64,000 bases of DNA from Snodgrassella alvi. Lineage in GTDB: Bacteria > Pseudomonadota > Gammaproteobacteria > Burkholderiales > Neisseriaceae. Location: contig NZ_MEIR01000080.1 of the NCBI RefSeq assembly GCF_002777825.1, positions 186,001-250,000 on the forward strand, written 5' to 3'. The position numbers and the translations under genes were made by a program. The notes below the pieces were generated by a model that did not search any database, had not been told where the DNA came from, and worked only from the letters and a program-made list of their open reading frames with translations. Positions within the stretch are counted from its first letter, which is position 1. Each line of letters starts with the position of its first letter. Shown piece after piece: positions 48,152 to 59,728 of this stretch.

Positions 48152-48829
48152 ATGAACCCACAACCAGTTACCACAGCGGTACAGCGCCCCAAATTAACTC
48201 TCCCCAATGGCGCAAATAAAGTATTGCTACACTCATGCTGCGCCCCCTGCTCCGGTGAAGTCATGGAAGCCATGCTGGCCTCAGGTATCGATTACACCAT
48301 TTATTTTTATAATCCCAACATTCATCCGAAAAAGGAATACGAAATTCGCAAGGATGAAAACAAGGCCTTTGCCGAAAAATTCAATATTCCTTTTATCGAT
48401 GCTGATTATGATATGGATAATTGGTTTGAACGTGCCAAGGGTATGGAGTTTGAACCCGAGCGCGGTATCCGCTGCACTATGTGCTTTGATATGCGCTTCG
48501 AACGCACTGCTTTATATGCGCACGAAAACGGCTTTCCGGTTATTACCAGCTCTTTAGGTATTTCCCGCTGGAAAAATATGCAGCAGATTAACGACTGCGG
48601 CAAACGCGCAGCAGAAAAATATCCCGACCTTACTTACTGGGACTATAACTGGCGTAAAGGCGGTGGCAGCCAGCGCATGATTGAAATCAGCAAACGTGAG
48701 CAGTTTTATCAGCAAGAGTATTGCGGCTGTGCCTACTCTTTACGTGATACCAATGCATGGCGTCGTGAGCAAGGCAGAGAAACGATTAAAATCGGTACCA
48801 AATACTACGGCGTTGAAGACGAAGCATAA
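48152..48829 (+). CDS. queH: Epoxyqueuosine reductase QueH
   Basis: The last step of queuosine tRNA modification, by the QueH (DUF208) family, a non-homologous alternative to cobalamin-dependent QueG. Conserved Cys residues form the metal sites: [11 protein letters not shown] (Cys29, 30, 33), GIRCTMCFD (Cys108, 111) and YCGCAYS (191, 193). The ATG at 48152 has AGGAAA about 9 nt upstream; an earlier in-frame ATG at 48092 adds 20 unrelated residues. At 225 residues it is of normal length. Confidence 0.9.
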   Translation: MNPQPVTTAVQRPKLTLPNGANKVLLHSCCAPCSGEVMEAMLASGIDYTIYFYNPNIHPKKEYEIRKDENKAFAEKFNIPFIDADYDMDNWFERAKGMEFEPERGIRCTMCFDMRFERTALYAHENGFPVITSSLGISRWKNMQQINDCGKRAAEKYPDLTYWDYNWRKGGGSQRMIEISKREQFYQQEYCGCAYSLRDTNAWRREQGRETIKIGTKYYGVEDEA

Positions 48830-49150
48830 GCAATCAGCCTGAATATAATAGTTTACAACTGATTGCGCCAACGGCTCATCAAAAACAGTTCAGTATCAAA
48901 GCGGATTCTGGTATAAATCCGCTTTTTCTTTGGTAAAAAATGGCAGAACGGAAATGAAATTATCAGCAATCCATTGTGTTGGTGCTGATAATCAAATTTT
49001 CTATCATTGGGCAACACTGTCGATATCTCAGCCTGATGACCAAAATTATTAAACCACACTACAGCGCGCTGTAGACAATATGACTGAACAGTAGCTTTTC
49101 CGGCTATGTTCTGCCATGCTTAAGCGCAGAAGCAGCAAAAAAGGATAACT
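48830..49150. other. Spacer between queH and the SMR pump gene
   Basis: About 320 bases. It contains a terminator hairpin at 48898-48925 and the promoter region of the SMR gene. Nothing else was recognised. Confidence 0.6.
48898..48925 (+). terminator. Terminator of queH
   Basis: 10-bp perfect arms (AAAGCGGATT and complement), 8-nt loop, followed by TTCTTT. Confidence 0.75.
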
Positions 49151-49483
49151 ATGAATCAATGGCTTTTTCTAGCAGTAGCTATACTGGCGGAAATATTTGC
49201 AACCAGTATGCTCAAGCTGAGTAATGGCTTTACCCGGCTCATGCCCAGCATCTGTTCGATTATGGGCTATATAATCTCATTCTATTGTCTGGCACAAACT
49301 CTGAAAACCATGCCAGTAGGCATTGCCTATGCGGTATGGTCTGGCGTAGGCATTGTTTGTGTCTCCGTAATAGCTTGGCTCAAATTCGGGCAAAAGCTGG
49401 ATATGCCTGCTATTTTCGGTATTGGCCTGATACTGGTTGGCGTGGTGGTTATTAATCTGTTTTCCAAATCGATGACCCATTAG
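49151..49483 (+). CDS. Small multidrug resistance (SMR) family transporter
   Basis: A 110-residue protein with four membrane helices. The essential Glu14 is in AILAEIFATSMLKLSNGFT, and YAVWSGVGIV is the helix-3 signature. It works as an antiparallel dimer exchanging protons for cationic drugs or small cations such as guanidinium; the substrate of this member is not known. AAAGGA precedes the ATG. Convergent with hfq across a shared terminator. Confidence 0.92.
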   Translation: MNQWLFLAVAILAEIFATSMLKLSNGFTRLMPSICSIMGYIISFYCLAQTLKTMPVGIAYAVWSGVGIVCVSVIAWLKFGQKLDMPAIFGIGLILVGVVVINLFSKSMTH

Positions 49484-49515
49484 CAAAAAACCGTGGTTGC
49501 CCACGGTTTTTTGCT
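49482..49515. terminator. Shared terminator of the SMR gene and hfq
   Basis: Perfect 15-bp arms (AGCAAAAAACCGTGG and complement), 4-nt loop TTGC. It begins inside the SMR stop codon and has A and T runs suitable for both directions. Confidence 0.9.
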
Positions 49516-49532
49516 TTAACAGAACAACTGAA

Positions 49533-49781
49533 TTACTCTGCTGATGCAGGTTTCTGCTCGTGCTGCAAACTTACTGCTCGTGCAGGCACAATCGTAGAAA
49601 TTGCATGTTTATACACCATTTGTGTTACTGAAGTGTTACGCAATAACACAACATACTGGTCAAATGATTCCACCTGACCTTGTAGTTTGATACCGTTAAC
49701 CAGATAAATTGATACTGGCACATACTCTTTCCGCAGTGCATTCAAGAAAGGATCTTGTAACATTTGTCCTTTGGCGCTCAT
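49533..49781 (-). CDS. hfq: RNA chaperone Hfq
   Basis: Forms a hexameric ring that pairs small RNAs with mRNAs. The 82 residues carry the Sm1 motif ([22 protein letters not shown], in parts: VNGIKLQG and [10 protein letters not shown]) and the Sm2 motif [10 protein letters not shown]. The N-terminal [12 protein letters not shown] contains the Gln8-type residue binding uridines. It lies downstream of der in the same direction, a common proteobacterial neighbourhood. Confidence 0.97.
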   Translation of the reverse strand: MSAKGQMLQDPFLNALRKEYVPVSIYLVNGIKLQGQVESFDQYVVLLRNTSVTQMVYKHAISTIVPARAVSLQHEQKPASAE

Positions 49782-49865
49782 GTGGATACTCCGTTTTTTT
49801 GATTATGTTGTCGCTAAGCTGCACCCGCGTACAGCGATTAGAAAAGCGAAGTCAATGCTATCACA

Positions 49866-51317
49866 TTACAGCGCATTTGTTTTCTTCGAACTGACTTTAT
49901 TTTTACGCTTTACCTGCTTTTTCGATTGTTTAACCTGCTCACGCTTGGCAATGCGGTTACTTAGCTTAACCCGACGCAAGGGTTGCGCTGGTTTACCGTC
50001 TTTTTCTTCATAGGGATTTTTATTTACATTATATTGAATACGTAAAGGTGTTCCCTGCAAATGAAATGCTTTGCGAAAGGTTTGTGTCAGATAACGGGTA
50101 TAAGCATCACTGATATGTTGCAAGGCATTACCATGTATAACAATGACTGGCGGATTCATGCCTCCCTGATGTGCATAACGCATCTTGGGGCGAATCAGTC
50201 CGGCACGGGGAGGTTGCTGCCGCTCCAGCGCACTTTGTAGCACACGGGTTATTTTCGGCGTTGATAACTTAATCATTGCCGCATCGTAAGCAGCCTGAAT
50301 CGAGCTGAAAAGCCCGTCAATTCCTTTTTCTTTTAACGCGGAAATAAAATGGAATTTGGCAAAATCCAGAAAATACAGTTTACGCGCAATATCCCTTTTT
50401 ACCTGCTGCTTGCGCTCATCACTTAGTCCATCCCATTTATTAACTGCCACCACCAGCGCACGGCCTGCCTCTAAAGCAAAGCCGGCAATGGTGGCATCCT
50501 GATCAGCTATGTCCTGCTGGGCATCCAGCACCAGCACAGCTACATTAGCGGCCTCAATTGCCTGCATTGCCTTAATCACGGAAAATTTTTCTATTGCATC
50601 ATCAACCTTGCCGCGACGGCGTACACCGGCAGTATCAATAATGGTAAACGGTTTATCACCACGCTCAAAATCAATATGAATCGAATCGCGGGTAGTACCG
50701 GCCATATCAAAAGCAATTACCCGTTCCTCGCCCAGTATGGCATTCACAAGGGTTGATTTACCCACATTCGGCCGGCCAATAACTGCAAAAACCGGATGAT
50801 GGCTTTCAGCTTCCTCTTCTTCATCAGGAAATGTTTCCAGCACTGTTTCTATCAGTTCATAAACGCCGTCACCATGCGCACCAGAAATAACCACCGGTTC
50901 ACCAAGACTCAGTTCATAAAATTCAGCAGCCAGAACAGGACGGTTACCACCCTCACCTTTATTAACGGCCAGATACACCGGACGGGTACTCTGGCGCAGA
51001 CGGTTAGCAATAATCTGGTCTTGCGGTGTTAAACCGGTACGTCCATCTACCAGAAAAATAACCGCATCAGCCTCATCAATAGCTTGTAGTGTATGTCGAG
51101 CCATTTCATACAGGATACCGCTGTCTACTACCGGCTCAAAGCCTCCGGTATCCACCACCAGATAAGGTTTAGTCCCTACCCGGCCATGGCCATAATGACG
51201 GTCACGAGTCAAACCGGGTAAATCAGCAACCAGTGCATCCTTGGTACGGGTCAAACGGTTAAATAATGTTGATTTGCCTACATTCGGGCGACCAACCAGA
51301 ACAATCGTTGGTTTCAT
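49866..51317 (-). CDS. der: Ribosome-associated GTPase Der (EngA)
   Basis: An essential double-GTPase for 50S subunit assembly. The two G domains begin [14 protein letters not shown] (near residue 9) and [15 protein letters not shown] (near 190), followed by a KH-like domain and a very basic tail rich in Lys ([12 protein letters not shown]). The start at 51317 ([12 protein letters not shown]) is the family one; the frame continues 14 codons upstream without homology. 135 nt separate it from yfgM, with an inverted repeat in between. Confidence 0.95.
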   Translation of the reverse strand: MKPTIVLVGRPNVGKSTLFNRLTRTKDALVADLPGLTRDRHYGHGRVGTKPYLVVDTGGFEPVVDSGILYEMARHTLQAIDEADAVIFLVDGRTGLTPQDQIIANRLRQSTRPVYLAVNKGEGGNRPVLAAEFYELSLGEPVVISGAHGDGVYELIETVLETFPDEEEEAESHHPVFAVIGRPNVGKSTLVNAILGEERVIAFDMAGTTRDSIHIDFERGDKPFTIIDTAGVRRRGKVDDAIEKFSVIKAMQAIEAANVAVLVLDAQQDIADQDATIAGFALEAGRALVVAVNKWDGLSDERKQQVKRDIARKLYFLDFAKFHFISALKEKGIDGLFSSIQAAYDAAMIKLSTPKITRVLQSALERQQPPRAGLIRPKMRYAHQGGMNPPVIVIHGNALQHISDAYTRYLTQTFRKAFHLQGTPLRIQYNVNKNPYEEKDGKPAQPLRRVKLSNRIAKREQVKQSKKQVKRKNKVSSKKTNAL

Positions 51318-51395
51318 ATTGATTCTTTCAGATAATTTTGCCTTGCTGTAAAACAGCAACAGCCTGCCAGCGGCAAGCTCTTTCAGTACAACGAT

Positions 51396-51441
51396 AAACC
51401 TGAAATTCCTGCCGGATTAATCTGGCCGAAATTTCAGGTTT
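51396..51441. repeat. 12-bp inverted repeat between yfgM and der
   Basis: Arms AAACCTGAAATT and AATTTCAGGTTT, 22-nt loop. No U-tract follows on the minus strand, so it may be an attenuator, processing site or partial terminator within the leftward operon. Confidence 0.45.
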
Positions 51442-51452
51442 GATTAAACAGA

Positions 51453-52079
51453 TTAACTCAAACTACTGATTTTCATCTGAAGTACTTCACGTTGTACTGA
51501 ATCTTTTGATAACAGATTTAATGCCTGCTGGTAGGCAGCAACAGCCTCGGCATTTTTCTTCTGAGCCTGTAAAATATCGCCTCTGGTTTCCAGCAAAACC
51601 GGCTTAAACTGACTGGTTACTTGTATGTCTAGTGCCTGTAAAGCATCACTATATTTACCTTGTTGTAAATAAACGGTAGCCAGCCGCTGAGCAACGATAG
51701 TTTGCAGTAAATCATCTTGCTGTTTGCCTTTGACCCACTGCAAGTGACGGATTGCCTCATCATACTTGCCATCATCAAAAGCTGAACCAGCCATCATTAA
51801 TGTAGCCTGTGTAGCATTCATGGTACCAGGGTATTCCTGCTGCAATTGCATCAGCGCTTTTTTACTCTCAGCTATATTATTGGCACCTGCCTGAGTCACA
51901 AATGTATTAAATACCTCCGCTGCTTTTTCATTATTGCTGCGTATATGGCTCTGATAGAGCACATAGCCCAGATAGGCAAGAGCCAAAACAACCAGAACCG
52001 CAAAAAGCCAGCGCCCCCAGCGATGCCAAAAATATTTGAAATTCGCAACTTCCTGTTCATCCTGAATATGTACAACCAT
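51453..52079 (-). CDS. yfgM: YfgM-family ancillary translocon TPR protein
   Basis: A 208-residue protein with one N-terminal membrane helix (about 25-45, WLFAVLVVLALAYLGYVLY) and a periplasmic TPR-like domain (FDDGKYDEAIRHLQWV, LQQGKYSDALQAL). YfgM in E. coli associates with the Sec translocon and PpiD. It occurs between hisS and der in many proteobacteria, as here. The ATG at 52079 shares one base with the hisS stop codon, so the genes are tightly coupled. Confidence 0.88.
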   Translation of the reverse strand: MVVHIQDEQEVANFKYFWHRWGRWLFAVLVVLALAYLGYVLYQSHIRSNNEKAAEVFNTFVTQAGANNIAESKKALMQLQQEYPGTMNATQATLMMAGSAFDDGKYDEAIRHLQWVKGKQQDDLLQTIVAQRLATVYLQQGKYSDALQALDIQVTSQFKPVLLETRGDILQAQKKNAEAVAAYQQALNLLSKDSVQREVLQMKISSLS

Positions 52080-53392
52080 TATGTATTCTTCCATTGTTGG
52101 ATTAACTGTAAAGCTGCGCTGGCAGCAACAGTTTGTTGTTCATGAGTACGCAGATTTTTAATAGTTAGCGTATTGGTTAACTGCTCTTCCTGTGCCACGA
52201 TAACAGCAATTGCCGCGCCACTGGCATCGGCTTTCTTTAATTGCGCTTTCAGGCTCTGTTCACCGCAATGCAGGTAAACATTCAGCCCTTTGGCACGCAG
52301 TAAAGCAGTATGCTGCATGGCCGCCAGACTACTGCCTTCGCCCTGATGTAAAACATACACATCAGGTGCATTGTTAACCGCAAGCTGCCCGAATTCCTGT
52401 ACCAGCAATAATAAACGCTCAATACCCAGTGCAAAACCAATAGCTGGTGCAGGTTTGCCGCCTAACTCTTCAATCAGCCCGTTATAACGCCCACCCCCAC
52501 ACACTGTAGCCTGCGCCCCGAGTTTATCAGTTGTCCATTCAAATACAGTTAGATTATAGTAATCCAGACCACGTACCAGACGCGGATTTTCTACATAGCT
52601 AATACCGAGGCCATCCAGCATGCTTTTCAGCGCATTATAGTGTGCCAGAGATTCGCTACCCAGATAATCTATCAGACGTGGTGCAGCATTGGCCATTGCC
52701 TGCAAATCAGGATTTTTGGTGTCCAGTACCCGTAGTGGGTTGGTATGCATACGACGCCGGCTATCTTCGTCCAGTATAGCTTCATGCTGTTGCAGATACG
52801 CAATCAGCGCCGTACGGTGAGCAGCACGCTCCTGCCGATTACCCAGCGTATTCAGTTCCAAAGTCAGATGCTCACGAATACCCAGTCGCTCCCACAGATT
52901 GGCACTCATAGCAATCAGCTCGGCATCCACATCCGGCCCATTAAAACCAAGTGCTTCAATACCTACCTGATGAAACTGGCGATAACGCCCTTTTTGTGGT
53001 CGTTCCCGTCGGAACATTGGCCCCATATACCATAATTTTTGCGGATTATTATAAAGTAAATTATGCTCAACCACTGCACGCAAACAGGATGCCGTGCCTT
53101 CCGGCCGTAAACTGAGACTTAATTTATCGTTGGAATCGGCAAAAGTATACATCTCTTTGCCAACCACATCAGTCTCTTCACCAATTGAGCGCACAAACAG
53201 GCCTGTTTGCTCCACAAGCGGTGTACGAATCTGGCTATAGCCAAAACTACGCGTCCATGCAACGACCACATCTTCAAATGCCTGCCAGAGCGCAGATGTC
53301 AGTTTGAAATCTTTCTGCGCTACTGGTAACAAATCATTCATGCCTTTAACGGCCTGGATTTTCTGACCCATATTAATTAAATTTTTATCCAT
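52079..53392 (-). CDS. hisS: Histidyl-tRNA synthetase
   Basis: A class II aminoacyl-tRNA synthetase of about 430 residues. Motif 2 is in [19 protein letters not shown], the histidine-binding HisA segment in [13 protein letters not shown], motif 3 around [13 protein letters not shown], and the C-terminal anticodon-binding domain ends the protein. Start: ATG at 53392 gives seven extra residues before [16 protein letters not shown]; the inner ATG at 53371 fits the family better but neither has a clear ribosome-binding site. Confidence 0.95.
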   Translation of the reverse strand: MDKNLINMGQKIQAVKGMNDLLPVAQKDFKLTSALWQAFEDVVVAWTRSFGYSQIRTPLVEQTGLFVRSIGEETDVVGKEMYTFADSNDKLSLSLRPEGTASCLRAVVEHNLLYNNPQKLWYMGPMFRRERPQKGRYRQFHQVGIEALGFNGPDVDAELIAMSANLWERLGIREHLTLELNTLGNRQERAAHRTALIAYLQQHEAILDEDSRRRMHTNPLRVLDTKNPDLQAMANAAPRLIDYLGSESLAHYNALKSMLDGLGISYVENPRLVRGLDYYNLTVFEWTTDKLGAQATVCGGGRYNGLIEELGGKPAPAIGFALGIERLLLLVQEFGQLAVNNAPDVYVLHQGEGSSLAAMQHTALLRAKGLNVYLHCGEQSLKAQLKKADASGAAIAVIVAQEEQLTNTLTIKNLRTHEQQTVAASAALQLIQQWKNT

Positions 53393-53434
53393 ATGAAACT
53401 GTACAGCGATTAATCGCCATAACAGTAATATTTA

Positions 53435-54703
53435 TTATAAAGCTGTAATCGGAATCACTTTTGCCGTTACCCGTTTTTTACCCTGCTCACCATAATTGAT
53501 ATGTATATATTCTTCCACCAGTGCCAAAAATTCTTCGGCCATATGCTCCCCTTTTAAAGTGGTTTTCCGTTCACCATCCATATATACGGGAGCCACCGGT
53601 GTTTCCCCTGTACCCGGCAAAGAAATACCGATATCAGCAAGTTTACTTTCACCTGGGCCATTAACCACACAGCCCATAACGGCCACATTCAGATTTTCAA
53701 CACCCGGATATTGTAGCCGCCAAACTGGCATTTTCTCGCGCAAATACTGCTGTATATCACGCGCCAATTCCTGAAATACCGTACTGGTAGTACGTCCGCA
53801 GCCAGGACAGGCTGTTACCATGGGTGTAAAGGAGCGCAATCCCATGGTTTGCAGAATTTCCTGAGCCACAACCACTTCCTGCGTCCGTGCACTACCCGGT
53901 TCTGGTGTAAGTGATACTCGGATAGTATCACCTATGCCCTGCTGTAATAAAATAGCCAGCGCCGCCGTAGAAGCCACAATACCTTTACTACCCATACCGG
54001 CTTCCGTTAGGCCAAGGTGCAATGGATACAGACAACGCGCAGCCAGATTATGATAAACCTCAATCAAATCCTGCACATTTGATACTTTGCACGACAAAAT
54101 GATTCGGTTAGCCGGTAAACCCAGATCTTCAGCTTTCTGTGCTGATTCCAGTGCAGAAACAATTAATGCTTCTTTCATTACTGCTTCAGCTGGTAGTGGT
54201 ACTGATAACGCTAGATTACTGTCCATCATGCGTTTGGCCAGTGTCTGATCCAGAGAACCCCAGTTTACGCCAATCCGGACAGCTTTATCATGCTCAGCTG
54301 CGGTGTGAATCATAAAGGCAAATTTTTCATCACCTTTCACACCTTTCCCCACATTACCGGGGTTAATCCGGTATTTGGATAACGCACGCGCACAATCCGG
54401 ATAATCCTTTAGCAGTCGATCACCATTAAAATGAAAATCCCCCACTAAAGGAACATTACAGCCCATATCATTAAGACGCTGGCGAATTTCAGATACTTTG
54501 GCAGCAGCCTGAGGTGAATTTACCGTGATCCGCACCAGCTCGGAACCGGCATCGGCCAGAGCTTTAACCTGACTGGCAGTCTGTTCAGCATCAGCAGTAT
54601 CGGTATTGGTCATCGACTGCACCAATACTGGTGCGTTGGAACCAATTACAGTATGATCAATTTTTACCTGGTGTGTTTTCCTGCGTACTCCAGCCAACGT
54701 CAT
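53435..54703 (-). CDS. ispG: 4-hydroxy-3-methylbut-2-en-1-yl diphosphate synthase (IspG/GcpE)
   Basis: A [4Fe-4S] enzyme of the non-mevalonate isoprenoid pathway. In about 422 residues the iron-sulfur ligands appear as [10 protein letters not shown] and [12 protein letters not shown]; the N-terminal barrel has [13 protein letters not shown] and HFNGDRLL. The ATG at 54703 has AGGTGG 9 nt upstream and lies one base after the rodZ stop; a GTG four codons earlier is in the rodZ coding end and less likely. Confidence 0.95.
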   Translation of the reverse strand: MTLAGVRRKTHQVKIDHTVIGSNAPVLVQSMTNTDTADAEQTASQVKALADAGSELVRITVNSPQAAAKVSEIRQRLNDMGCNVPLVGDFHFNGDRLLKDYPDCARALSKYRINPGNVGKGVKGDEKFAFMIHTAAEHDKAVRIGVNWGSLDQTLAKRMMDSNLALSVPLPAEAVMKEALIVSALESAQKAEDLGLPANRIILSCKVSNVQDLIEVYHNLAARCLYPLHLGLTEAGMGSKGIVASTAALAILLQQGIGDTIRVSLTPEPGSARTQEVVVAQEILQTMGLRSFTPMVTACPGCGRTTSTVFQELARDIQQYLREKMPVWRLQYPGVENLNVAVMGCVVNGPGESKLADIGISLPGTGETPVAPVYMDGERKTTLKGEHMAEEFLALVEEYIHINYGEQGKKRVTAKVIPITAL

Positions 54704-54704
54704 T

Positions 54705-55592
54705 TTAATTTCCACCTACCGTTATTGCAGCAGTTCTTTTTTTATTTTGTGGGATAGCCACATCTTTGCCGGCAAACTGGATACTGGCACCCAGCGTATA
54801 ACCCAGAATAACCTTATACGGTGCACCACCACTGAACTGATGTGTGCTTCCAGCGTCGACAATCTCGCTGATTAATACCTTGCCACTTTTGTCACTTACC
54901 TGTAACCATGTTCTTTTTGCCGGTTTAATAACCAGTGCTTCTGCACCTGTTACAACAGATTGAGAAGCTGCTGCTATGCCAGTACTGGTGCCATTAGCCT
55001 GGCTGGCACTAGTACCTGCATAAGCAGCTTGCGTGTTGGTGTGTTCACTGGCTGTCATTGGAACGACACGAATATTGCTGGCAGCAACATCGCCAATAGA
55101 AGCTGCCTGTACAGATACTTCCTGACTGGATGTAGCTGTCTGTCTGGCATTTTCTGATGCAGATTTACTTTGCCATGCATACACCACAATACCAATTAAA
55201 ATAACTACCAGCACAACAACCAGCCAGTGTGGAAAATGACGACGTAGCGGCCTATCCTGAAAATCCAGCTCAGTAGGTGCTACTTTATAATTATCCGAAA
55301 CTAAATGACCATTACCAGATGGAAAAATCTGTTGCAAATACTGCTTTAGCTCTTTCTCATCCAGTTCAAGCAAACGGGCGTATGAATTCAGAAAACCTTT
55401 AATAAATACAGCTTCGGGCAAACCTTTATAACTGCCACTCTCCATCGCCTCAATCTGTCTGGCCGGTAATTTCAAGCGCTCAGCAACCTCTCCGACAGAC
55501 AAGCCTTTCTGCTTTCGTGCCTGTGCAAGTATTGTTCCCAGAGTAACTGCGGCATTTGGGGCGGATTCGGGAATTTTGGTTTGCTCATTCAT
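54705..55592 (-). CDS. rodZ: Cytoskeleton protein RodZ
   Basis: Links MreB to the membrane for cell-shape control. The 295-residue layout is canonical: N-terminal Xre-type helix-turn-helix (about 17-85, [21 protein letters not shown]), basic juxtamembrane region, one membrane helix (122-140), a Ser/Ala/Thr-rich periplasmic linker, and a C-terminal DUF4115 domain ([14 protein letters not shown]). Located between pilW and ispG, an arrangement shared with many betaproteobacteria. Start overlaps the pilW stop. Confidence 0.93.
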   Translation of the reverse strand: MNEQTKIPESAPNAAVTLGTILAQARKQKGLSVGEVAERLKLPARQIEAMESGSYKGLPEAVFIKGFLNSYARLLELDEKELKQYLQQIFPSGNGHLVSDNYKVAPTELDFQDRPLRRHFPHWLVVVLVVILIGIVVYAWQSKSASENARQTATSSQEVSVQAASIGDVAASNIRVVPMTASEHTNTQAAYAGTSASQANGTSTGIAAASQSVVTGAEALVIKPAKRTWLQVSDKSGKVLISEIVDAGSTHQFSGGAPYKVILGYTLGASIQFAGKDVAIPQNKKRTAAITVGGN

Positions 55593-56356
55593 CAGAATTT
55601 TCCTGTAGAAATCTGCTCTAATTCAGCAGAATAAGGGAAATTATTACGCAGTTGAGCCTCATATTCATAGGCAGCCTGCATATTACCCAACGACCTTTCA
55701 ATTTTCCACCCCAGCAATAAATCATCGGCAGATAATTTGTTTATCTGGCTCTGATACTGCCTGAACAGATAATTTGCTTCTGATGTGCTGCCTGACTGTA
55801 GATTATTACGAGCCATTTCTTTTTTTGCAGCAATAAAATTCGGGTTGGCAGCCAGCGCGCGCTCAAAATAACTATTAGCCAGCTGATATTGCCCCATGCG
55901 GCTCGTGCAAATACCTTTATTAAACTGGGCAATTTCAGGTGTAGGATACGTAGGATCCGTCAAAGCCTTATCAAAATAAGCTATTGAGGCATCAGGATTC
56001 TTTAAAGCATCACATAAGAACCAGCCATAATTATTGTTTACTTCAGCACTATTCGGAGCTATCGACAGTGCGCGCCGAAAGCTTTCTTCGGCTTTGGCCG
56101 GTTCCTTTAAATATTGCCATATCTGCGCCCGTATCAGCCAGGCATTAAACGAACTGCTATTGCTTTTTAATGCTTCATCAATAGCCTCTACAGCCTGTCG
56201 ATAATTTTGAGTTCTCATATACTCAATCGCCAGCTGAGTTTTAATTTGTGCTATTTCACGGGCTCGCTGAGCAGCAGTTGGTTTCTTATTCATGCCCTGA
56301 TTCGCACAAGCAGATAATATCAGTGCAAATAATAAAGTTAAGCCTATCTTTTTCAT
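55592..56356 (-). CDS. pilW: Type IV pilus biogenesis/stability lipoprotein PilW (PilF)
   Basis: An outer-membrane lipoprotein required for assembly or stability of the PilQ secretin and pili. The signal ends in lipobox ILSAC (Cys17). Six TPR-like helical repeats follow (for example QLAIEYMRTQNYRQAVEAI). The start at 56356 follows an AGGGG site. It overlaps rlmN by a few bases at its 5' end, and is followed by rodZ. Its presence indicates that the organism makes type IV pili or uses them for DNA uptake. Confidence 0.92.
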   Translation of the reverse strand: MKKIGLTLLFALILSACANQGMNKKPTAAQRAREIAQIKTQLAIEYMRTQNYRQAVEAIDEALKSNSSSFNAWLIRAQIWQYLKEPAKAEESFRRALSIAPNSAEVNNNYGWFLCDALKNPDASIAYFDKALTDPTYPTPEIAQFNKGICTSRMGQYQLANSYFERALAANPNFIAAKKEMARNNLQSGSTSEANYLFRQYQSQINKLSADDLLLGWKIERSLGNMQAAYEYEAQLRNNFPYSAELEQISTGKF

Positions 56357-56360
56357 CAAA

Positions 56361-57443
56361 TCACCCCTGTACAAGTTGCCATTTTTGTTGACGACGTGTT
56401 TTGTCTTTCACTTTTCCAGCTAGCTGACCACATGCAGCATCAATATCATCGCCACGAGTTTTTCTAACCGTAACAACAAAACCAGCTTCCTGCAATATTT
56501 CACGAAATACACGAATACATTCATTTGTCGAACGCTCAAAACCTGAATTGGTAAATGGATTAAACGGAATCAGATTAAATTTACACGGTACATCCTTAAC
56601 CAGCTCTATCAATTCGCGTGCATGCTCCGGGGCATCATTAACATCCTTGAGCATAATATACTCAAAAGTAATGAAATCACGTGGCGCCTTAACCAGATAA
56701 CGCTGACAAGCAGCCATTAGCTGGCTAAGTGGATACTTTTTATTCAATGGAATAAGCTGATCACGCACTTTGTCATTGGATGCATGTAACGAAATGGCCA
56801 GAGCCACCGGCATTACTTCTTTCAAGCGATCCATTTGTGGCACCATACCTGAAGTAGATACTGTTACGCGACGACGCGATAGACCATAGCCATGGTCATC
56901 GAGCATGATACTCAATGCAGTTACCACATTATCAAAATTGGCTAAAGGCTCACCCATTCCCATCATGACTACATTGGAAATGACTCTTTCATCTTTGGGC
57001 GTTGCACCGAGCGCTCTATTCGCCCACCACAACTGACCAATAATTTCTGCAGTAGTCAGATTACGGTTAAATCCCTGTCTTCCAGTAGAACAGAACAGAC
57101 ATTCCAATGCACAACCTATCTGTGAAGAAATACATAAAGTTCCGCGTGTATCTTCCGGAATAAAAACCGTTTCCACACCATTACCAGTGCCAACATCCAG
57201 TAACCATTTGCATGTACCATCAACAGATTTTTGCTCAAACAGTAAATCCGGCACTTTTACTTCGGCATTATCCAGTAATTTGTGACGTAAAGATTTGGCC
57301 AGATCTGTCATGTCAGAAAAATCGGCCACGCCGCCAAGGTGCATCCAACGCATAACTTGTCTGGCACGAAAAGGCTTTTCCCCCATCTGGGCGAAATGGG
57401 CAGTTAAACCGGGTAAATCAAAATTTAGCAAATTGGTTTTCAT
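56361..57443 (-). CDS. rlmN: 23S rRNA/tRNA adenine-C2 methyltransferase RlmN
   Basis: A radical-SAM enzyme methylating A2503 of 23S rRNA and A37 of some tRNAs. The 4Fe-4S motif CALECLFC supplies Cys111, 115 and 118, and the C-terminal Cys338 in DAACGQLAG is the methyl-carrying residue. [19 protein letters not shown] is the N-terminal domain signature. 360 residues, full length. First gene of the leftward run rlmN-pilW-rodZ-ispG-hisS-yfgM. Confidence 0.95.
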   Translation of the reverse strand: MKTNLLNFDLPGLTAHFAQMGEKPFRARQVMRWMHLGGVADFSDMTDLAKSLRHKLLDNAEVKVPDLLFEQKSVDGTCKWLLDVGTGNGVETVFIPEDTRGTLCISSQIGCALECLFCSTGRQGFNRNLTTAEIIGQLWWANRALGATPKDERVISNVVMMGMGEPLANFDNVVTALSIMLDDHGYGLSRRRVTVSTSGMVPQMDRLKEVMPVALAISLHASNDKVRDQLIPLNKKYPLSQLMAACQRYLVKAPRDFITFEYIMLKDVNDAPEHARELIELVKDVPCKFNLIPFNPFTNSGFERSTNECIRVFREILQEAGFVVTVRKTRGDDIDAACGQLAGKVKDKTRRQQKWQLVQG

Positions 57444-58059
57444 CAGGGTATTACAATAAAATTGGGAAAAGTCGGGAACAATTAGTATTCAGTTAAGTCA
57501 TTATGCTGATAATTCAAATTTATTCAACAATTTATACAATTATTTAATTTCTACCAGATAGGCAATGCCATAATTTTTTCAATGTTTTCCCAGTTTTCTT
57601 CTTTTGTACAATGACGTTAAACAGGCGCCGGCAATGATTGGGCGGGCAAGTTAAAACTTCGGTAGCATGCCAGCCATCAACCGTATTTTTAAATAAAAAA
57701 CTACTATTATTGCGTATATCAAAAGCTTTCTATAGTTTCAAAATCAGTTTTATATCATGATTGGTTTTCGCTGTTTTTTGCCACCAAGAGCTAAAATAAA
57801 ACCACCCCATTCAACTTCCCAATCAACTGAAATATTAAAATAGAAAATATGTGTGCTAATTTTATCAAAACTATCACCATATGGCTAAACTTCAGAATCT
57901 GTTTCACCTATGCCATGCATCGCAAATAACATATTCGTCAAGATTTAAATATCAACGTACAAATTCCTGCTATACTTTTCGTTTCTCACATTTGCATTTT
58001 AATTATAAATTAGTCCACCTGTTTTCAGGTGGACTAATTCTATAAACTTATCTACAGCC
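57444..58059. other. Non-coding spacer between rlmN and ndk
   Basis: About 600 AT-rich bases, holding the rlmN promoter region at the left and the ndk terminator at 58008-58039. No reading frame with protein-like composition was seen between. Confidence 0.6.
58008..58039 (-). terminator. Terminator of ndk
   Basis: Perfect 14-bp arms (AATTAGTCCACCTG and complement), 4-nt loop TTTT, about 20 nt past the ndk stop. Confidence 0.75.
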
Positions 58060-58485
58060 TTAGCGCGCGTATACTTCTTCAGCAGCAAAGAAATATGCAA
58101 TTTCAGTAGCAGCATTCTCAAGACTGTCTGAACCATGTACAGCATTAGCATCAATTGAATCGGCAAAATCAGCGCGGATGGTACCGGCAGCAGCTTCTTT
58201 AGGATTGGTAGCACCCATCAATTCACGGTTTTTTGCCACTGCGCCATCACCTTCCAGTACTTGAATCATCACAGGGCCACTAATCATGAAATTAACCAGA
58301 TCAGCAAAAAAAGGCCGTTCCTTATGCACAGCATAAAAGCCTTCTGCTTCGGCTTTAGAAAGATGTTTCATTTTAGCAGCAACAATTTTCAGACCATTAC
58401 TCTCAAAGCGGCTATAAATCTGTCCGATAACATTTTTAGCCACGGCATCCGGTTTAACAATAGATAATGTGCGTTCAATAGTCAT
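58060..58485 (-). CDS. ndk: Nucleoside diphosphate kinase
   Basis: Transfers phosphate between nucleoside di- and triphosphates through a phospho-His. His117 lies in the signature [12 protein letters not shown]. The opening [18 protein letters not shown] and 141-residue length match the E. coli enzyme. Monocistronic. Confidence 0.97.
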   Translation of the reverse strand: MTIERTLSIVKPDAVAKNVIGQIYSRFESNGLKIVAAKMKHLSKAEAEGFYAVHKERPFFADLVNFMISGPVMIQVLEGDGAVAKNRELMGATNPKEAAAGTIRADFADSIDANAVHGSDSLENAATEIAYFFAAEEVYAR

Positions 58486-58567
58486 ATTTTTTCCATTATG
58501 TTAAATATATTAAGTTTTTGCGTACAGACACAAAAAACAGATTTATTTATTTTAACAAAATTCAGCT

Positions 58568-59728
58568 TTATTTAATATCTTTTCCTGTATCCGTAGTATC
58601 TTTATCCAGTGTCAGATGTGGCAAAGTTAAATATTCTTCCGAACCCATTTCGGTAAGACGGCTGGCTGTACGGGTAAACTCATTTGCAAAATCACCATCG
58701 GTATAAATAGCATCTATGGCTACTTCACAACTGGCACAAAGCTTGATACGGTAATCATACAGTACATCAATCAGCCACGTAAGGCGACGTGCTTCTGCCA
58801 TTTGGCCAGAACCCATTTTAGGTATATGAGACAAAATTAATACGCGAAACTGTTTTGCTAGCTCCAGATAGTCATTCTGCGAACGCGGCCCACAACATAA
58901 TGTATTAAAGTCAAACCAAATTGTTGTTTCAGAAATGGCTTTATATGCCAGCTTCCGCCCCAGGATTTCAATTTCTCCCCCTACTATCTGCTGCTGATTA
59001 TTAATATTGTGAAACAAGTGCTCAAGCTTTACTTCACTGTCTGCATCTGCCGGAATGTAAAATACATCTGCTGGCTTAAGCGTACGCATGCGATAGTCTT
59101 GCCCACCATCCACATTCAGAATAGTCAATTCTTTTTCAATCAATGCAATAGTAGGTAAAAAACTGGAACGATTCTGACCTTGGGGATAAAGCTCGCATGG
59201 AGCGTAATTTGATGTAGCTACCATAACCACACCCTGCTCGAATAGACCGTCCAATAATCGTCCCAGTATCATGGCATCAGCAATATCGCTGACGTGGAAC
59301 TCATCAAAACACAATACTCTAACTTCACGTGCAATGTCCTGCGCCACTGCATTTAATGGATTGGCCTGACTATGATGATCTTTCAGGCGTTGTTGTACTT
59401 CTGCCATAAATGCATGAAAATGCACTCTACGTTTGCGTCGGTAAGGTAGGCAGCCAAAAAACACATCCATTAAAAAACTTTTGCCACGCCCAACTCCTCC
59501 ATACATATATAAACCCTTGGGCGCGCGTGGTGAACGTAAACTACGCCCTAAAAAGCGGTTACGCTTACGCTTGAACATCATCAATTCAGCCCAAAGCCTG
59601 TCGAGCTGCTTAATTGCTCGCAACTGGGCTGCATCATGAATGAACCCGGGTTGCTGTTCTGCAGTCTGATACCAGCTCAGGGGACTTTGATTATTAAATT
59701 CGGGAGCAACAAAGATGGGTGTGGTCAT
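58568..59728 (-). CDS. zapE: Cell division protein ZapE (AFG1-like ATPase)
   Basis: A 386-residue P-loop ATPase with Walker A GGVGRGKS (77-84), Walker B-like VLCFDEFHVSDIADA, and FATSNYAPCELYPQG-type sensor residues (VATSNYAPCELYPQG). In E. coli ZapE acts at the Z-ring under low oxygen; the eukaryotic homologue works in mitochondrial protein quality control. The ATG at 59728 is the family start; upstream codons to 59815 look like leader sequence. Confidence 0.9.
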   Translation of the reverse strand: MTTPIFVAPEFNNQSPLSWYQTAEQQPGFIHDAAQLRAIKQLDRLWAELMMFKRKRNRFLGRSLRSPRAPKGLYMYGGVGRGKSFLMDVFFGCLPYRRKRRVHFHAFMAEVQQRLKDHHSQANPLNAVAQDIAREVRVLCFDEFHVSDIADAMILGRLLDGLFEQGVVMVATSNYAPCELYPQGQNRSSFLPTIALIEKELTILNVDGGQDYRMRTLKPADVFYIPADADSEVKLEHLFHNINNQQQIVGGEIEILGRKLAYKAISETTIWFDFNTLCCGPRSQNDYLELAKQFRVLILSHIPKMGSGQMAEARRLTWLIDVLYDYRIKLCASCEVAIDAIYTDGDFANEFTRTASRLTEMGSEEYLTLPHLTLDKDTTDTGKDIK